DNA of 38,790 bases from an uncultured Lachnospiraceae bacterium (GTDB lineage: Bacteria > Bacillota > Clostridia > Lachnospirales > Lachnospiraceae): assembly GCA_947175175.1 (NCBI GenBank), contig CAMWLV010000018.1:1-38790 (forward strand), read 5' to 3'. Each line of letters starts with the position of its first letter. The first letter of the stretch is position 1. A model generated the notes under the pieces. That model was not told the origin of the DNA and did no database searches. It saw nothing but the letters and a program-made list of their open reading frames with translations. The position numbers were made by a program, and so were the translations under genes. This document shows positions 7,636-16,240 of this stretch, piece by piece.

Positions 7636-8598
7636 ATGAATACAAAAAAGTTAAAAATATTAAGTCTAAGAAAAGAAGGCAATGAATATGATAGAAGTAG
7701 CAAAGAGAAACAACAGGAAGGATATGGTTTGGTGAAAAAAATATTAAGAAAGAACCAGATTATGATTACGGCATTGGCAGTCATGATAGCAGTAGCAGGT
7801 TATCTGAACTTTGCCGGTACCAAGATTGGAGAAGAGGATTTTATATCTGTGGACGGAAGCAGTAGTGAGCTTACATATGATATCTCGGAATACGATATCT
7901 CTGATGAAGATATGTATGCCATATCGCTTAGGGAAGATACAGATGGAATAATCCAGGATTACGCGTCTGCGGCAGGAGATAATACAGATATTCTAAGCCT
8001 TGACACAGATGATGTGACGATCACGGACAATTATCTGAGCAGTGATATGAACGCTGTGTCAGACAGTGCCATCGACACATCCATTGCAAATAATACAGCA
8101 GATATGCAGGTGTCAGGTGAGGCAGGGGCGCTTGCTGTCAATGCAGAAGAGTCCGGTGCGACCGTGATCGAGCAGGAAATACCAGGAGAGGCGGTATTTA
8201 CGAGTGCGTCAGGTGTGTCTACCCTTGCGGGGGCAAAGCTTTTAAAGGAACAGACAAGGGCACAGAACAAGGAGTCACTTCTGGAGATCATTCAGAATGA
8301 AGAACTCACAGAGGAGGCGAAAAAGGAAGCTGTGAGCAGCATGATCGCACTTACAGAGACTGCTCAGAAGGAATCCGATGCGCAGATGCTTCTCGAGGCA
8401 AAGGGATTTACGCAGACTGTGGTAAGCATCAGCGGTGATACAGCAGATGTCATGGTGGAGGCAGCAAACCTTACAGAGTCGCAGACCGCCCAGATCTTAG
8501 ATATTGTACAGAGAAAAACAAATATAGCGCCGGAAAATATCATTATTACGGTATCTGGTGCATCTAGCATAGCTGGTGATATAACTGGCGAAGAATAA
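7636..8598 (+). CDS. spoIIIAH: Stage III sporulation protein AH
   Basis: This is the mother-cell partner of forespore SpoIIQ. One transmembrane helix lies at about residues 42-59 (IMITALAVMIAVAGYLNF), followed by a long acidic, Ser/Asp-rich linker of roughly 140 residues. A C-terminal EscJ/YscJ-type ring-building domain starts near LLKEQTRAQNKESLLEII and ends in TNIAPENIIITVSG. At 320 residues it is about 100 longer than in B. subtilis, mostly because of the linker. The ATG at 7636 has GGGGTGAT upstream. A GTG at 7732 with AGGAAGGAT upstream would give a 288-residue protein whose N-terminus (KKILRKNQIMI) better fits the short cytoplasmic tail of other SpoIIIAH proteins. Either start is possible. 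Confidence 0.92.
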   Translation: MNTKKLKILSLRKEGNEYDRSSKEKQQEGYGLVKKILRKNQIMITALAVMIAVAGYLNFAGTKIGEEDFISVDGSSSELTYDISEYDISDEDMYAISLREDTDGIIQDYASAAGDNTDILSLDTDDVTITDNYLSSDMNAVSDSAIDTSIANNTADMQVSGEAGALAVNAEESGATVIEQEIPGEAVFTSASGVSTLAGAKLLKEQTRAQNKESLLEIIQNEELTEEAKKEAVSSMIALTETAQKESDAQMLLEAKGFTQTVVSISGDTADVMVEAANLTESQTAQILDIVQRKTNIAPENIIITVSGASSIAGDITGEE

Positions 8599-8603
8599 AT
8601 GAG

Positions 8604-8632
8604 TGGAATTAATTGGATAAATGTGGTATACT
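8604..8632 (+). promoter_or_regulatory. Probable extended -10 promoter for deoB
   Basis: TATACT (8627-8632) is preceded by TGG, an extended -10. A weak -35, TGGAAT (8604-8609), lies 17 bp upstream. It follows the spoIIIAH stop codon by a few bases and would separate deoB from the sporulation operon. No terminator is visible after spoIIIAH, so readthrough is possible. Confidence 0.5.
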
Positions 8633-8701
8633 AAAGTATTATATTGCGAACTGCCTTGTTTATGTGTGTCATAACAGGTGGTCTGGCGGAAAGGAGCACA
8701 T

Positions 8702-9868
8702 ATGAAAAGAGTATTTTTAATCGTATTGGATAGCTTTGGAATCGGTGAGATGGAGGATGCGGAAGCCTATGGTGACAAGGGTACGAATACCATAGGCTCC
8801 GTTTCCGAAAGCTCATTTTTTCATGTGCCGAATCTGCAGAAGCTCGGACTTTTTCATATTGAGGGTGTGAAGTGTGCAAAACAGGAGACTGTAGGGACAC
8901 CGCTTGCAGCAGTTGCAAGGATGAAAGAGGCTTCACGGGGAAAAGATACAACGATAGGACATTGGGAGATCGCTGGCCTGATATCGGAAAATCCGCTGCC
9001 AACTTATCCAAATGGATTTCCCAGGGAAGTACTTGACGAGTTTACAAGGCTTACTGGCAGGGGTGTGCTCTGTAACAAGACCTACTCAGGTACAGAGGTG
9101 ATTAAGGATTACGGCGACGATCATGTGAAAACGGGGGATCTGATCGTGTACACGTCCGCAGACAGCGTATTCCAGATTGCGGCACACGAGGAAGTCGTGC
9201 CGTTGGAGACACTGTATGACTACTGCAGGAAGGCAAGAGGCATGTTACAGGGAAAACATGGGGTAGGGCGCGTCATAGCGAGGCCGTTTGTGGGTACATC
9301 GGGGAATTATACCAGAACAGCGCACCGCCACGATTATTCGTTACTGCCGCCACAGACAACGATGCTCGACCAGCTCAAGGAGGCGGGCAGGGACGTGATC
9401 GCAGTGGGAAAGATCAACGACATTTTTGCAGGAAAGGGCATTACGGAGTTTGTGTATACAAGTGGAAACGCGGAAGGCATTGAGCGCACGATCGAGTATC
9501 TTGACAAGGACTTTGATGGGCTGTGTTTTATCAATCTTGTCGATTATGATATGCTCTATGGTCATCGCAGGGATGTTGACGGATATGCAAAGGCAATGGC
9601 TTATTTTGACGAAAAGCTGCCTGAAATCATGGGAAAGCTCCGAGAGGAGGATATCCTGATAATCACCGCTGACCATGGCTGTGACCCGGCGTACACGAAA
9701 ACGACAGACCACACAAGGGAGCATACGCCTTTTATCATGTATGGTAAAAAAGTAAAACCGGTGAACTACGGTACGCGGGAGACGTTTGCAGATATCGCGG
9801 CGACAGTGCTTGACTATCTCGGCATAGAGCAGAAAGTGTCGGGGAAAAGTATGTATGATATAAAATAA
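8702..9868 (+). CDS. deoB: Phosphopentomutase
   Basis: DeoB interconverts (deoxy)ribose 1-phosphate and 5-phosphate in nucleoside salvage. It belongs to the alkaline-phosphatase superfamily. Metal-binding motifs are clear: VLDSFGIG at residues 7-14 with D10, VDYDMLYGHRRD, ADHGCDP, and DHTREHTPF near the C-terminus. The 388-residue length fits the family. The ATG at 8702 has AAAGGAG 5 nt upstream, while an in-frame start at 8678 lacks one. prfC follows after 27 nt and is probably cotranscribed. Confidence 0.97.
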   Translation: MKRVFLIVLDSFGIGEMEDAEAYGDKGTNTIGSVSESSFFHVPNLQKLGLFHIEGVKCAKQETVGTPLAAVARMKEASRGKDTTIGHWEIAGLISENPLPTYPNGFPREVLDEFTRLTGRGVLCNKTYSGTEVIKDYGDDHVKTGDLIVYTSADSVFQIAAHEEVVPLETLYDYCRKARGMLQGKHGVGRVIARPFVGTSGNYTRTAHRHDYSLLPPQTTMLDQLKEAGRDVIAVGKINDIFAGKGITEFVYTSGNAEGIERTIEYLDKDFDGLCFINLVDYDMLYGHRRDVDGYAKAMAYFDEKLPEIMGKLREEDILIITADHGCDPAYTKTTDHTREHTPFIMYGKKVKPVNYGTRETFADIAATVLDYLGIEQKVSGKSMYDIK

Positions 9869-9895
9869 TGAGAATAATAGACGGAGGATAGATCA

Positions 9896-11491
9896 GTGAG
9901 TACAATTGCAGAGGAAATAAACAAGAGGAGGACTTTTGCCATTATATCGCATCCTGATGCTGGTAAGACAACCTTGACTGAAAAATTTTTGCTGTATGGA
10001 GGAGCCATCAATCTTGCCGGAAGCGTTAAGGGCAAAGCGACTGCAAGACATGCAGTGTCAGACTGGATGGAGATTGAGAAGGAGCGAGGTATCTCGGTCA
10101 CGTCCTCCGTTTTGCAGTTTAATTATGATGGTTACTGTATCAATATTCTGGATACGCCGGGGCATCAGGACTTCTCTGAGGATACGTACAGAACGCTTAT
10201 GGCAGCAGATTCGGCTGTCATGGTAATCGACGCGTCAAAGGGTGTTGAGGCGCAGACAAGAAAGCTTTTCAAGGTCTGCGGTATGAGAGGGATTCCCATT
10301 TTTACTTTTATCAACAAGATGGACAGGGATGCAAACGACACGTTTGAGCTTCTTGACGAGATTGAGAAAGAGCTTGGTATCGCTACCTGCCCTGTCAACT
10401 GGCCAATTGGTTCGGGAAAGCGTTTTAAGGGAGTCTACGACAGGCATGGGAACCATGTGCTCACCTATTCTGATACCCAGAAAGGAACAAAAGAGGGCGA
10501 GACGACAGTGATTCCGATGGATGATGAGGCGCTTTTGCTTGAAAATATCGGTGATGAGGCGCTCACAACACTGCGCGATGAGATAGAGCTTCTCGACGGG
10601 GCGAGTGCAGAGTTTGATATCGAGGAAGTGCGCAGGGGAAAGCTGACGCCTGTATTTTTTGGCTCAGCGCTCACGAATTTTGGTGTGGAAGTATTTTTGC
10701 AGAACTTTTTGAAGATGGCAACGACACCGCTTCCAAGAATATCACAAGGAGAGACGATCGACCCTGTCGACAATGATTTCTCCGCTTTTGTGTTTAAGAT
10801 ACAGGCGAATATGAATAAGGCGCACCGCGACAGGGTGGCGTTTATGCGCATCTGTTCGGGAAAGTTTGATGCCAGCGCGGAGGTGAAACACGTGCAGGGC
10901 GGGAAGGTGATGCGCCTCTCCCAGCCACAGCAGATCATGGCGGACGAGCGGAAGATACTGAACGAGGCGTATGCAGGGGACATTATCGGTGTGTTTGATC
11001 CGGGGATTTTTTCCATCGGAGATACTGTCTGCGCGCCGAAAAATAACATCTGCTATGAAGGGATACCGACTTTTGCGCCAGAGCATTTTGCACGGGTGAG
11101 ACAGATTGACACGATGAAGAGGAAGCAATTTATCAAGGGTGTCAATCAGATTGCGCAAGAAGGCGCGATTCAGATTTTTCAGGAGTTTAACACTGGTATG
11201 GAGGAGATTATCGTGGGTGTAGTAGGCGTACTGCAGTTCGATGTGCTCAAATACCGTCTGGAAAATGAGTACAATGTCGAAATCAATCTCGAGCCGCTTC
11301 CATATGAGTATATCCGCTGGATCGAGAATAAGGACGAGGTTGACCTGAATAAGCTTTCCGGTACTTCGGATATGAAGAAAATACAGGATTTGAAAGGAAA
11401 TCCGCTGCTCTTGTTTATCAATCAGTGGAGCATCGGCATGACTGTTGACAGAAACAAAGGGCTTGTGCTCTCGGAATTTGGCAGAAATTAA
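9896..11491 (+). CDS. prfC: Peptide chain release factor 3 (RF3)
   Basis: RF3 is a translational GTPase that removes RF1/RF2 from the ribosome after termination. The G1 motif is HPDAGKTT (residues 19-26), the switch/G2 region contains MEIEKERGISVTSSV, G3 is DTPGHQDF (86-93) and G4 is NKMD (140-143). The 531-residue length and the C-terminal domain fit PrfC rather than EF-G. Translation starts at GTG, with CGGAGGATA upstream. It follows deoB in the same direction. No terminator is seen downstream; the next gene begins after 58 nt. Confidence 0.97.
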   Translation: MSTIAEEINKRRTFAIISHPDAGKTTLTEKFLLYGGAINLAGSVKGKATARHAVSDWMEIEKERGISVTSSVLQFNYDGYCINILDTPGHQDFSEDTYRTLMAADSAVMVIDASKGVEAQTRKLFKVCGMRGIPIFTFINKMDRDANDTFELLDEIEKELGIATCPVNWPIGSGKRFKGVYDRHGNHVLTYSDTQKGTKEGETTVIPMDDEALLLENIGDEALTTLRDEIELLDGASAEFDIEEVRRGKLTPVFFGSALTNFGVEVFLQNFLKMATTPLPRISQGETIDPVDNDFSAFVFKIQANMNKAHRDRVAFMRICSGKFDASAEVKHVQGGKVMRLSQPQQIMADERKILNEAYAGDIIGVFDPGIFSIGDTVCAPKNNICYEGIPTFAPEHFARVRQIDTMKRKQFIKGVNQIAQEGAIQIFQEFNTGMEEIIVGVVGVLQFDVLKYRLENEYNVEINLEPLPYEYIRWIENKDEVDLNKLSGTSDMKKIQDLKGNPLLLFINQWSIGMTVDRNKGLVLSEFGRN

Positions 11492-11509
11492 TCATTAGGA
11501 GTATAAAGG

Positions 11510-11549
11510 TTGGTATGCGTCGGAGCACGCAAGGGGTATAAAATCGTAA
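11510..11549 (+). promoter_or_regulatory. Shared leader element, copy A (short form)
   Basis: TTGGTATGCGT, then CGGAGCACGCA, then AGGGGTATAAA directly precedes the start codon at 11550. TGCGT can pair with ACGCA. The same sequence with two extra stem bases occurs just upstream of the genes at 22163 and 23970. The upstream GTTTGAAAG/CTTTCAAAC hairpin of those copies is absent here. The ribosome binding site AAGGGG follows the hairpin immediately. Confidence 0.65.
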
Positions 11550-12785
11550 ATGAGAAAATGGACAGTGTTGTGGGCGGCGCTGATCGGCAGTATGATGCTT
11601 TTGGCACAGGGATGCTCAGATCAGGAGGCTTTTGATATTCAGTATATTATACGCGGAGAGAAAAGCGCTGAGGAAGAAGAAAGTACGATAGAGTCACGCG
11701 AGTATGAACCAGAACAGCCGCAGGATAATAGTACAGAAGCGGAGACCTTGACGGAGGAGCAGAGCGTCAGGGAAGTCTCAGAGCTTTATTATGCATATCA
11801 CCATCTTGACGGGGAGAAACAGAAAATTTATCTCGAGATGTTCGATGCGCTGACCGGGATGAAGAACGGAGTGCCGCTTTCCACGTTGGACAAGTCTGAG
11901 CTGGATGTTGTGTTTGCCTGTGTGATGAATGACCACCCGGAGCTTTTTTATGTAGATGGATATCAGTATACAGAGTACACACTTGGCAATACTGTAACAG
12001 GAATTACGTTCAGCGGTACTTATTCCATGACAAGTGCAGAGGTGGAACAGGCAAGGCTTGGGATTGCGCAGAAGCTTGCGGAGTGCTTTCAGCAGGTTCC
12101 GTTAAATGAGGATGAGTACAGTACTGTCAAATATTTGTATGAATGGCTGATCAATCATACGGAATATGATAGGGATGCAGAAAATAATCAGAATATTTGT
12201 TCCGTGTTTCTGCAGGGACGGTCAGTTTGTCAGGGTTATGCAAAGGCGATGCAGTATATGCTGCAGGCAGCGGATATTCAGTGTGTGTTAGTGACTGGAT
12301 TCACAAACGGTGAGCGGCATGGGTGGAATCTCTTGCGGGTGAACGGTGAATATTATTATCTGGATCCGACATGGGGAGATGCTTCCTATGCATCGGGCAG
12401 TGTGGACAGCATACTGGACGGCTTTGTTCCAGCCATCAATTATGACTATTTTCTGGTGACAACGGATGAAATCACCAGGACGCATTCGATTGAGAAAGTG
12501 GTGGAGCTTCCGCAGTGTACTGCGGTCAATGACAATTATTTTGTGCGTGAAGAATTGTATTTTGACAGCTATGATGAAGCCCGACTTGCCGCTGTCTTTG
12601 GCAGTGAAGCGGCGAAAGCTGCAGGCTGCGTGACCTTGAAATGCGATAACAGTGAAACGTATGAGCTGATGGTGCAGACATTGATTGCGTCACAGAAGAT
12701 TTTTGATTTTGTGGACAAGCAGGGAGAGAGTATTGCATATACCTCGAATGAAGAGCAGAGGACAATCAGCTTTTGGAATATATAA
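11550..12785 (+). CDS. Lipoprotein with transglutaminase-like domain
   Basis: The 411-residue protein begins with a signal peptide ending in a lipobox (LLAQGC, lipid-anchored C22). A Glu/Ser-rich linker follows (about residues 23-75). The transglutaminase-like fold carries the expected triad: C227 in GRSVCQGYA, H257 in GERHGWN and D272 in YYLDPTWGD. Such proteins are usually cell-surface cysteine peptidases or crosslinking enzymes; the substrate cannot be inferred. It follows prfC by 58 nt, and its ribosome binding site belongs to the leader copy A. The remaining about 110 C-terminal residues have no recognised domain. Confidence 0.85.
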   Translation: MRKWTVLWAALIGSMMLLAQGCSDQEAFDIQYIIRGEKSAEEEESTIESREYEPEQPQDNSTEAETLTEEQSVREVSELYYAYHHLDGEKQKIYLEMFDALTGMKNGVPLSTLDKSELDVVFACVMNDHPELFYVDGYQYTEYTLGNTVTGITFSGTYSMTSAEVEQARLGIAQKLAECFQQVPLNEDEYSTVKYLYEWLINHTEYDRDAENNQNICSVFLQGRSVCQGYAKAMQYMLQAADIQCVLVTGFTNGERHGWNLLRVNGEYYYLDPTWGDASYASGSVDSILDGFVPAINYDYFLVTTDEITRTHSIEKVVELPQCTAVNDNYFVREELYFDSYDEARLAAVFGSEAAKAAGCVTLKCDNSETYELMVQTLIASQKIFDFVDKQGESIAYTSNEEQRTISFWNI

Positions 12786-12869
12786 AGCTGCTGATGGTAT
12801 TTTAGAATGGAATAGCAGATTTTGGGATAGTATGATATTATTATCATAATAATAGAATCAATTTCCGCT

Positions 12870-12897
12870 TTGCAAAGTTTAGGGTTAATGATATAAT
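12870..12897 (+). promoter_or_regulatory. Promoter of the yqhY-nusB operon
   Basis: TTGCAA (12870-12875) and a consensus TATAAT (12892-12897) are 16 bp apart. An inverted repeat TATGATA (12831-12837) / TATCATA (12842-12848) lies just upstream and has no T-run, so it could be an operator rather than a terminator. Confidence 0.75.
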
Positions 12898-12935
12898 AAA
12901 ATATAATGCGGAAAGGGATACAGGAGGTTGAAAGC

Positions 12936-13319
12936 ATGGAAAAAGAAACAGAAAAGAGTGGATATTCATTGAATAATGAGGAATTTGGCACGGTAAAGAT
13001 TGCGAATGATGTCGTTGCCATGATCGCGGGACTTGCAGCTACAGAGGTTGACGGTGTGAGTGCCATGGTTGGAAATATCACGAACGAACTGATGGGAAAG
13101 GTTGGTATGAAGAAGCAGACAAAGGGTGTCAAGGTTGATATTCTTGACGGAAATGTGTCTGTGGAGCTTGCGGTTACATTGGAATATGGCTTTAATATTC
13201 CCACAACCTGCAATAAAGTACAGGAGAAGGTAAAAAATGCGATTGAGACAATGACCGGATTTAAGGTTTCTGATGTCAATATCAGAATTGTTGGTATTAA
13301 AATGGCGTCAGACAAATAA
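12936..13319 (+). CDS. yqhY: Asp23/Gls24 family protein (YqhY-like)
   Basis: The 127-residue protein has the Asp23/Gls24 core: GTVKIANDVVAMIAGLAATEVDGV near the N-terminus, then KGVKVDI, and a C-terminal VSDVNIRIVGIKM. In B. subtilis YqhY sits next to nusB and accBC and is linked to control of acetyl-CoA carboxylase; here only the nusB neighbour is kept. The ATG at 12936 has AGGAGG 8 nt upstream; an earlier in-frame ATG (12906) overlaps the ribosome binding site region and is unlikely. It is the first gene of the operon that runs to recN. Confidence 0.92.
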   Translation: MEKETEKSGYSLNNEEFGTVKIANDVVAMIAGLAATEVDGVSAMVGNITNELMGKVGMKKQTKGVKVDILDGNVSVELAVTLEYGFNIPTTCNKVQEKVKNAIETMTGFKVSDVNIRIVGIKMASDK

Positions 13320-13351
13320 AATTTACATCAAGTAGATTAAGGAAAAGATAA

Positions 13352-13774
13352 ATGAGCAGAAGAGAGCTTAGGGAACAGATATTTAAGTATATTTTTAGAA
13401 TCGAATTCAATGCCAGGGAGGAAATGCCTGAGCAGGGCAAGTTCTTTTTTGAAGCCCTGAAAATGGAAGCGCAGGAGAGAGAAGTACAGGAGATTAAAGA
13501 GGAAGATGCAGCATATATCTCCAATAAAAGCAATAAAATCATAGAAAAGCTTGATGAGATTGACGAGATGATCAACAAGCAGGCAAAGGGCTGGACAACA
13601 CAGAGAATGGGTAAGGTAGACCTCACAATCCTGCGCCTTGCAGTGTATGAGATCGTCTTTGACGAAGATGTACCGACAGGGGTTGCAATCAACGAGGCGG
13701 TTGAGCTTGCCAAGCGGTTTGGGCAGGAGGAATCGTCAGGGTTTGTCAATGGAGTGCTTGCAAAATTTGCATAG
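13352..13774 (+). CDS. nusB: Transcription antitermination factor NusB
   Basis: NusB binds boxA RNA with NusE (S10) and supports antitermination of rRNA transcription. The 140-residue, all-helical protein starts with SRRELREQIFKYIFRIEF and has the typical C-terminal block LRLAVYEIVFDEDVPTGVAINEAVELAKRF followed by FVNGVLAK. AAGGAAAAG precedes the ATG. It lies between yqhY and xseA, the order usual in Clostridia; folD, present in B. subtilis between nusB and xseA, is missing. Confidence 0.96.
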   Translation: MSRRELREQIFKYIFRIEFNAREEMPEQGKFFFEALKMEAQEREVQEIKEEDAAYISNKSNKIIEKLDEIDEMINKQAKGWTTQRMGKVDLTILRLAVYEIVFDEDVPTGVAINEAVELAKRFGQEESSGFVNGVLAKFA

Positions 13775-13798
13775 TCTATCATGTACGGAGGCATATTC

Positions 13799-15028
13799 GT
13801 GAAGCAGAATGTTTATACAGTTGCCCAGATCAATTCCTACATTAAGAACATGTTTACGCAGGATTACATGCTGCGGTTTGTTTTGGTGAAAGGCGAGGTC
13901 AGTAATTGTAAGTACCATTCGTCAGGGCATATCTATTTTACGTTAAAGGATGCAAAGGGCGTTATCGCCTGTGTCATGTTTGCCGGCAATCGCACCGGAC
14001 TTTCCTTCAAATTGGAGGAGGGGCAGATGGTTGTGGTTGGCGGTACGATTGACGTGTATGAGAGAGATGGAAAATACCAGCTTTATGCGAAGCAGATTAC
14101 ACTCGACGGCGCTGGTGTGCTGTACGAAAAGTTTGACCGCATGAAGCGTAAGCTGGAAGAGATGGGAATGTTTGCACCGGAATACAAACAGCCCATTCCC
14201 AGATATATCAGGACGCTGGGGGTTGTGACAGCGCCTACAGGAGCGGCAGTGCGTGATATCATCAATATTGCGACGAGGCGGAATCCCTATATACAGATCA
14301 TATTGTATCCAGCGATCGTGCAGGGGGATCAGGCGGCGGCAAGCATTATTAACGGAATCCACGCGTTGGAGCAGCTGGGTGTGGATGTGATGATTGTCGG
14401 CAGGGGCGGCGGTTCCATCGAGGATTTGTGGGCTTTCAATGAGGAGGCAGTGGCACAGGCAGTGTTTGACTGTCAAGTGCCCGTCATATCAGCGGTCGGG
14501 CATGAGACAGACACAACGATCACAGATTTTGTGGCGGATTTAAGGGCGCCGACGCCTTCGGCGGCAGCGGAACTTGCTGTCTATGATTTTGCACAGCTGA
14601 TGGACAGGCTTATGGCATACAGCAATGCCTTGAACCATGCCATGCAGGTGCAGATCCGCAGGCAGCAGAACAGACTGGAAAACAAGAAACTGCGGTTAAA
14701 ATACCTGAGTCCGATGAACCAGATTCAGCAAAAGCGCACTTATTGTATGGATTTGGAGGGAAGGCTGGCAGGATTGATGAACAGTGCATTGATACAGCAG
14801 CGGCATCGGATGGCATTGTATGCCGAGAAATTAAAGGGATTATCGCCGCTCGAGAAGCTTAGTCAGGGGTATGCGTATGTCGAGAACGCGAACCACGAGG
14901 TAATAAACGATGTGAACAGTGTGAAGCCGGAGGATATCGTGCAGATTTATGTGAAAAATGGGACGATACAGGCGGAAGTGAACAGTGTGAAGAGATTTCC
15001 TAAGCCAGTACAGGACACGGAGGACTAA
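13799..15028 (+). CDS. xseA: Exodeoxyribonuclease VII large subunit
   Basis: XseA is the catalytic subunit of exonuclease VII, which degrades single-stranded DNA from both ends. An N-terminal OB-fold (about residues 1-100, VYTVAQINSYIKNMF to GKYQLYAKQI) precedes the nuclease domain with the motifs GVVTAPTGAAVRDI, GRGGGSIEDLWAFNEE and SAVGHETDTTITDFVADLRAPTPSAAAE. A coiled-coil region follows. Start is GTG at 13799, since CGGAGG lies 7 nt upstream; the ATG at 13781 would place that site inside the gene. The 409-residue length is normal. It begins 24 nt after nusB. Confidence 0.96.
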   Translation: MKQNVYTVAQINSYIKNMFTQDYMLRFVLVKGEVSNCKYHSSGHIYFTLKDAKGVIACVMFAGNRTGLSFKLEEGQMVVVGGTIDVYERDGKYQLYAKQITLDGAGVLYEKFDRMKRKLEEMGMFAPEYKQPIPRYIRTLGVVTAPTGAAVRDIINIATRRNPYIQIILYPAIVQGDQAAASIINGIHALEQLGVDVMIVGRGGGSIEDLWAFNEEAVAQAVFDCQVPVISAVGHETDTTITDFVADLRAPTPSAAAELAVYDFAQLMDRLMAYSNALNHAMQVQIRRQQNRLENKKLRLKYLSPMNQIQQKRTYCMDLEGRLAGLMNSALIQQRHRMALYAEKLKGLSPLEKLSQGYAYVENANHEVINDVNSVKPEDIVQIYVKNGTIQAEVNSVKRFPKPVQDTED

Positions 15029-15079
15029 GAAATTCTTCACGCGGGAAGAACGCAAAGGGCGCGTTGGGAGAGGTAAAGT

Positions 15080-15286
15080 ATGGCGAAGGAACAGACGCTG
15101 GAACAGGCATTTGATAAGCTTGAGGATATGATTGGAAAACTGGAGCAGGAAGATATCTCATTGGAGGAATCCTTCAAACTCTATAAAGAGGGCATGAAAC
15201 TGATCAAGTCCTGCAATGACAAGATTGACAAGGTGGAGAAGGAAGTTCTCAAATTAAATGAAAATGGTGAATTAGATGAATTTTGA
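15080..15286 (+). CDS. xseB: Exodeoxyribonuclease VII small subunit
   Basis: The 68-residue protein matches XseB throughout: LEQAFDKLEDMIGKLEQEDISLEESFKLYKEGMKLIK. Several copies bind the coiled coil of XseA. GGGAGAGG precedes the ATG. The 51-nt gap after xseA is GC-rich and can form two mutually exclusive hairpins. The gene overlaps ispA by 11 nt. Confidence 0.95.
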   Translation: MAKEQTLEQAFDKLEDMIGKLEQEDISLEESFKLYKEGMKLIKSCNDKIDKVEKEVLKLNENGELDEF

Positions 15287-16181
15287 TAAAGAGTTAGAAA
15301 ACAAAGTAAAAGAAACAGAGTCCATAATAAAGGAGTATCTTCCAAAGGAAGACGGCTGGGCAAAGACTGTGATGGAAGCGATGAACTACAGTGTCAATGT
15401 AGGCGGCAAGCGGCTTCGTCCTGTATTGATGGCAGAGACCTATCGGCTTTTTGGCGGTACGGACAAAGTAATCGAACCATTTATGGCAGCAATCGAGATG
15501 ATACATACGTATTCGCTTGTACATGACGATCTGCCGGCAATGGATAATGATGAGTACCGCAGGGGCAAAAAAACGACATGGGTAGTCTACGGAGATGCCA
15601 TGGCGATCCTTGCAGGGGACGGACTTTTGAACTATGCTTTTGAGACGGCTTTAAAGTCCTTTGAGATGTCTGACAGCGATACTGGCAAAAAGGCGAAAGC
15701 CCTCTCGATACTTGCTAAAAAAGCTGGAATCTATGGAATGATCGGCGGACAGACAGCTGACATTGAAGCAGAAAATCTCGGGAGTCAGGCAACGCAGGAG
15801 CATCTTCTTTTTATCCACGAGCACAAGACAGCTGCACTGATACAGGCTGCAATGATGGTTGGAGCGGTGCTTGCAGGTGCAGACGAGACACAGATCTGTC
15901 TGGTGGAAAAAGCGGCTTATGAGATCGGCGTCGCTTTCCAGATACAGGATGATATCCTTGATGTGACGAGCAATCTGGAGACGCTGGGAAAGCCTGTTGG
16001 AAGTGATGCAAAGAATCAGAAGACGACCTATGTCACGCTAAAGGGAATCGAGGATGCCTCACAGGAACAGAGGGAACTGTCAGACCACGCTATAGAACTG
16101 TTGGAATCCTTGGCGGAAGAAGGTTATCAGAACGAATTTTTAATAGAATTGATACGAAGTCTGATCACGCGTATCAAATAG
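15276..16181 (+). CDS. ispA: Farnesyl/geranyl diphosphate synthase
   Basis: The 301-residue protein is a trans-prenyltransferase that condenses dimethylallyl and isopentenyl diphosphate. The first aspartate-rich motif is DDLPAMD (from D84), the second is DDILD (from D225), and the substrate-binding block is GGKRLRPVL near residue 43. Chain length is inferred from the family: short-chain synthases of this type in the xseB-dxs context are usually farnesyl diphosphate synthases. The start overlaps the end of xseB. It lies directly before dxs, which feeds the same pathway. Confidence 0.94.
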   Translation: MNFDKELENKVKETESIIKEYLPKEDGWAKTVMEAMNYSVNVGGKRLRPVLMAETYRLFGGTDKVIEPFMAAIEMIHTYSLVHDDLPAMDNDEYRRGKKTTWVVYGDAMAILAGDGLLNYAFETALKSFEMSDSDTGKKAKALSILAKKAGIYGMIGGQTADIEAENLGSQATQEHLLFIHEHKTAALIQAAMMVGAVLAGADETQICLVEKAAYEIGVAFQIQDDILDVTSNLETLGKPVGSDAKNQKTTYVTLKGIEDASQEQRELSDHAIELLESLAEEGYQNEFLIELIRSLITRIK

Positions 16182-16240
16182 TTGAATGGATACAGATATA
16201 CTGACAAAAGAACCAATTCTGAAAGGGAAAGGCGCTGAGT

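Noticed and set aside
12794-12822. CTGCT/AGCAG followed by ATTTT as terminator after the transglutaminase lipoprotein gene
   Set aside because: The stem is only 5 bp with a loop of more than 20 nt and a weak T-run.
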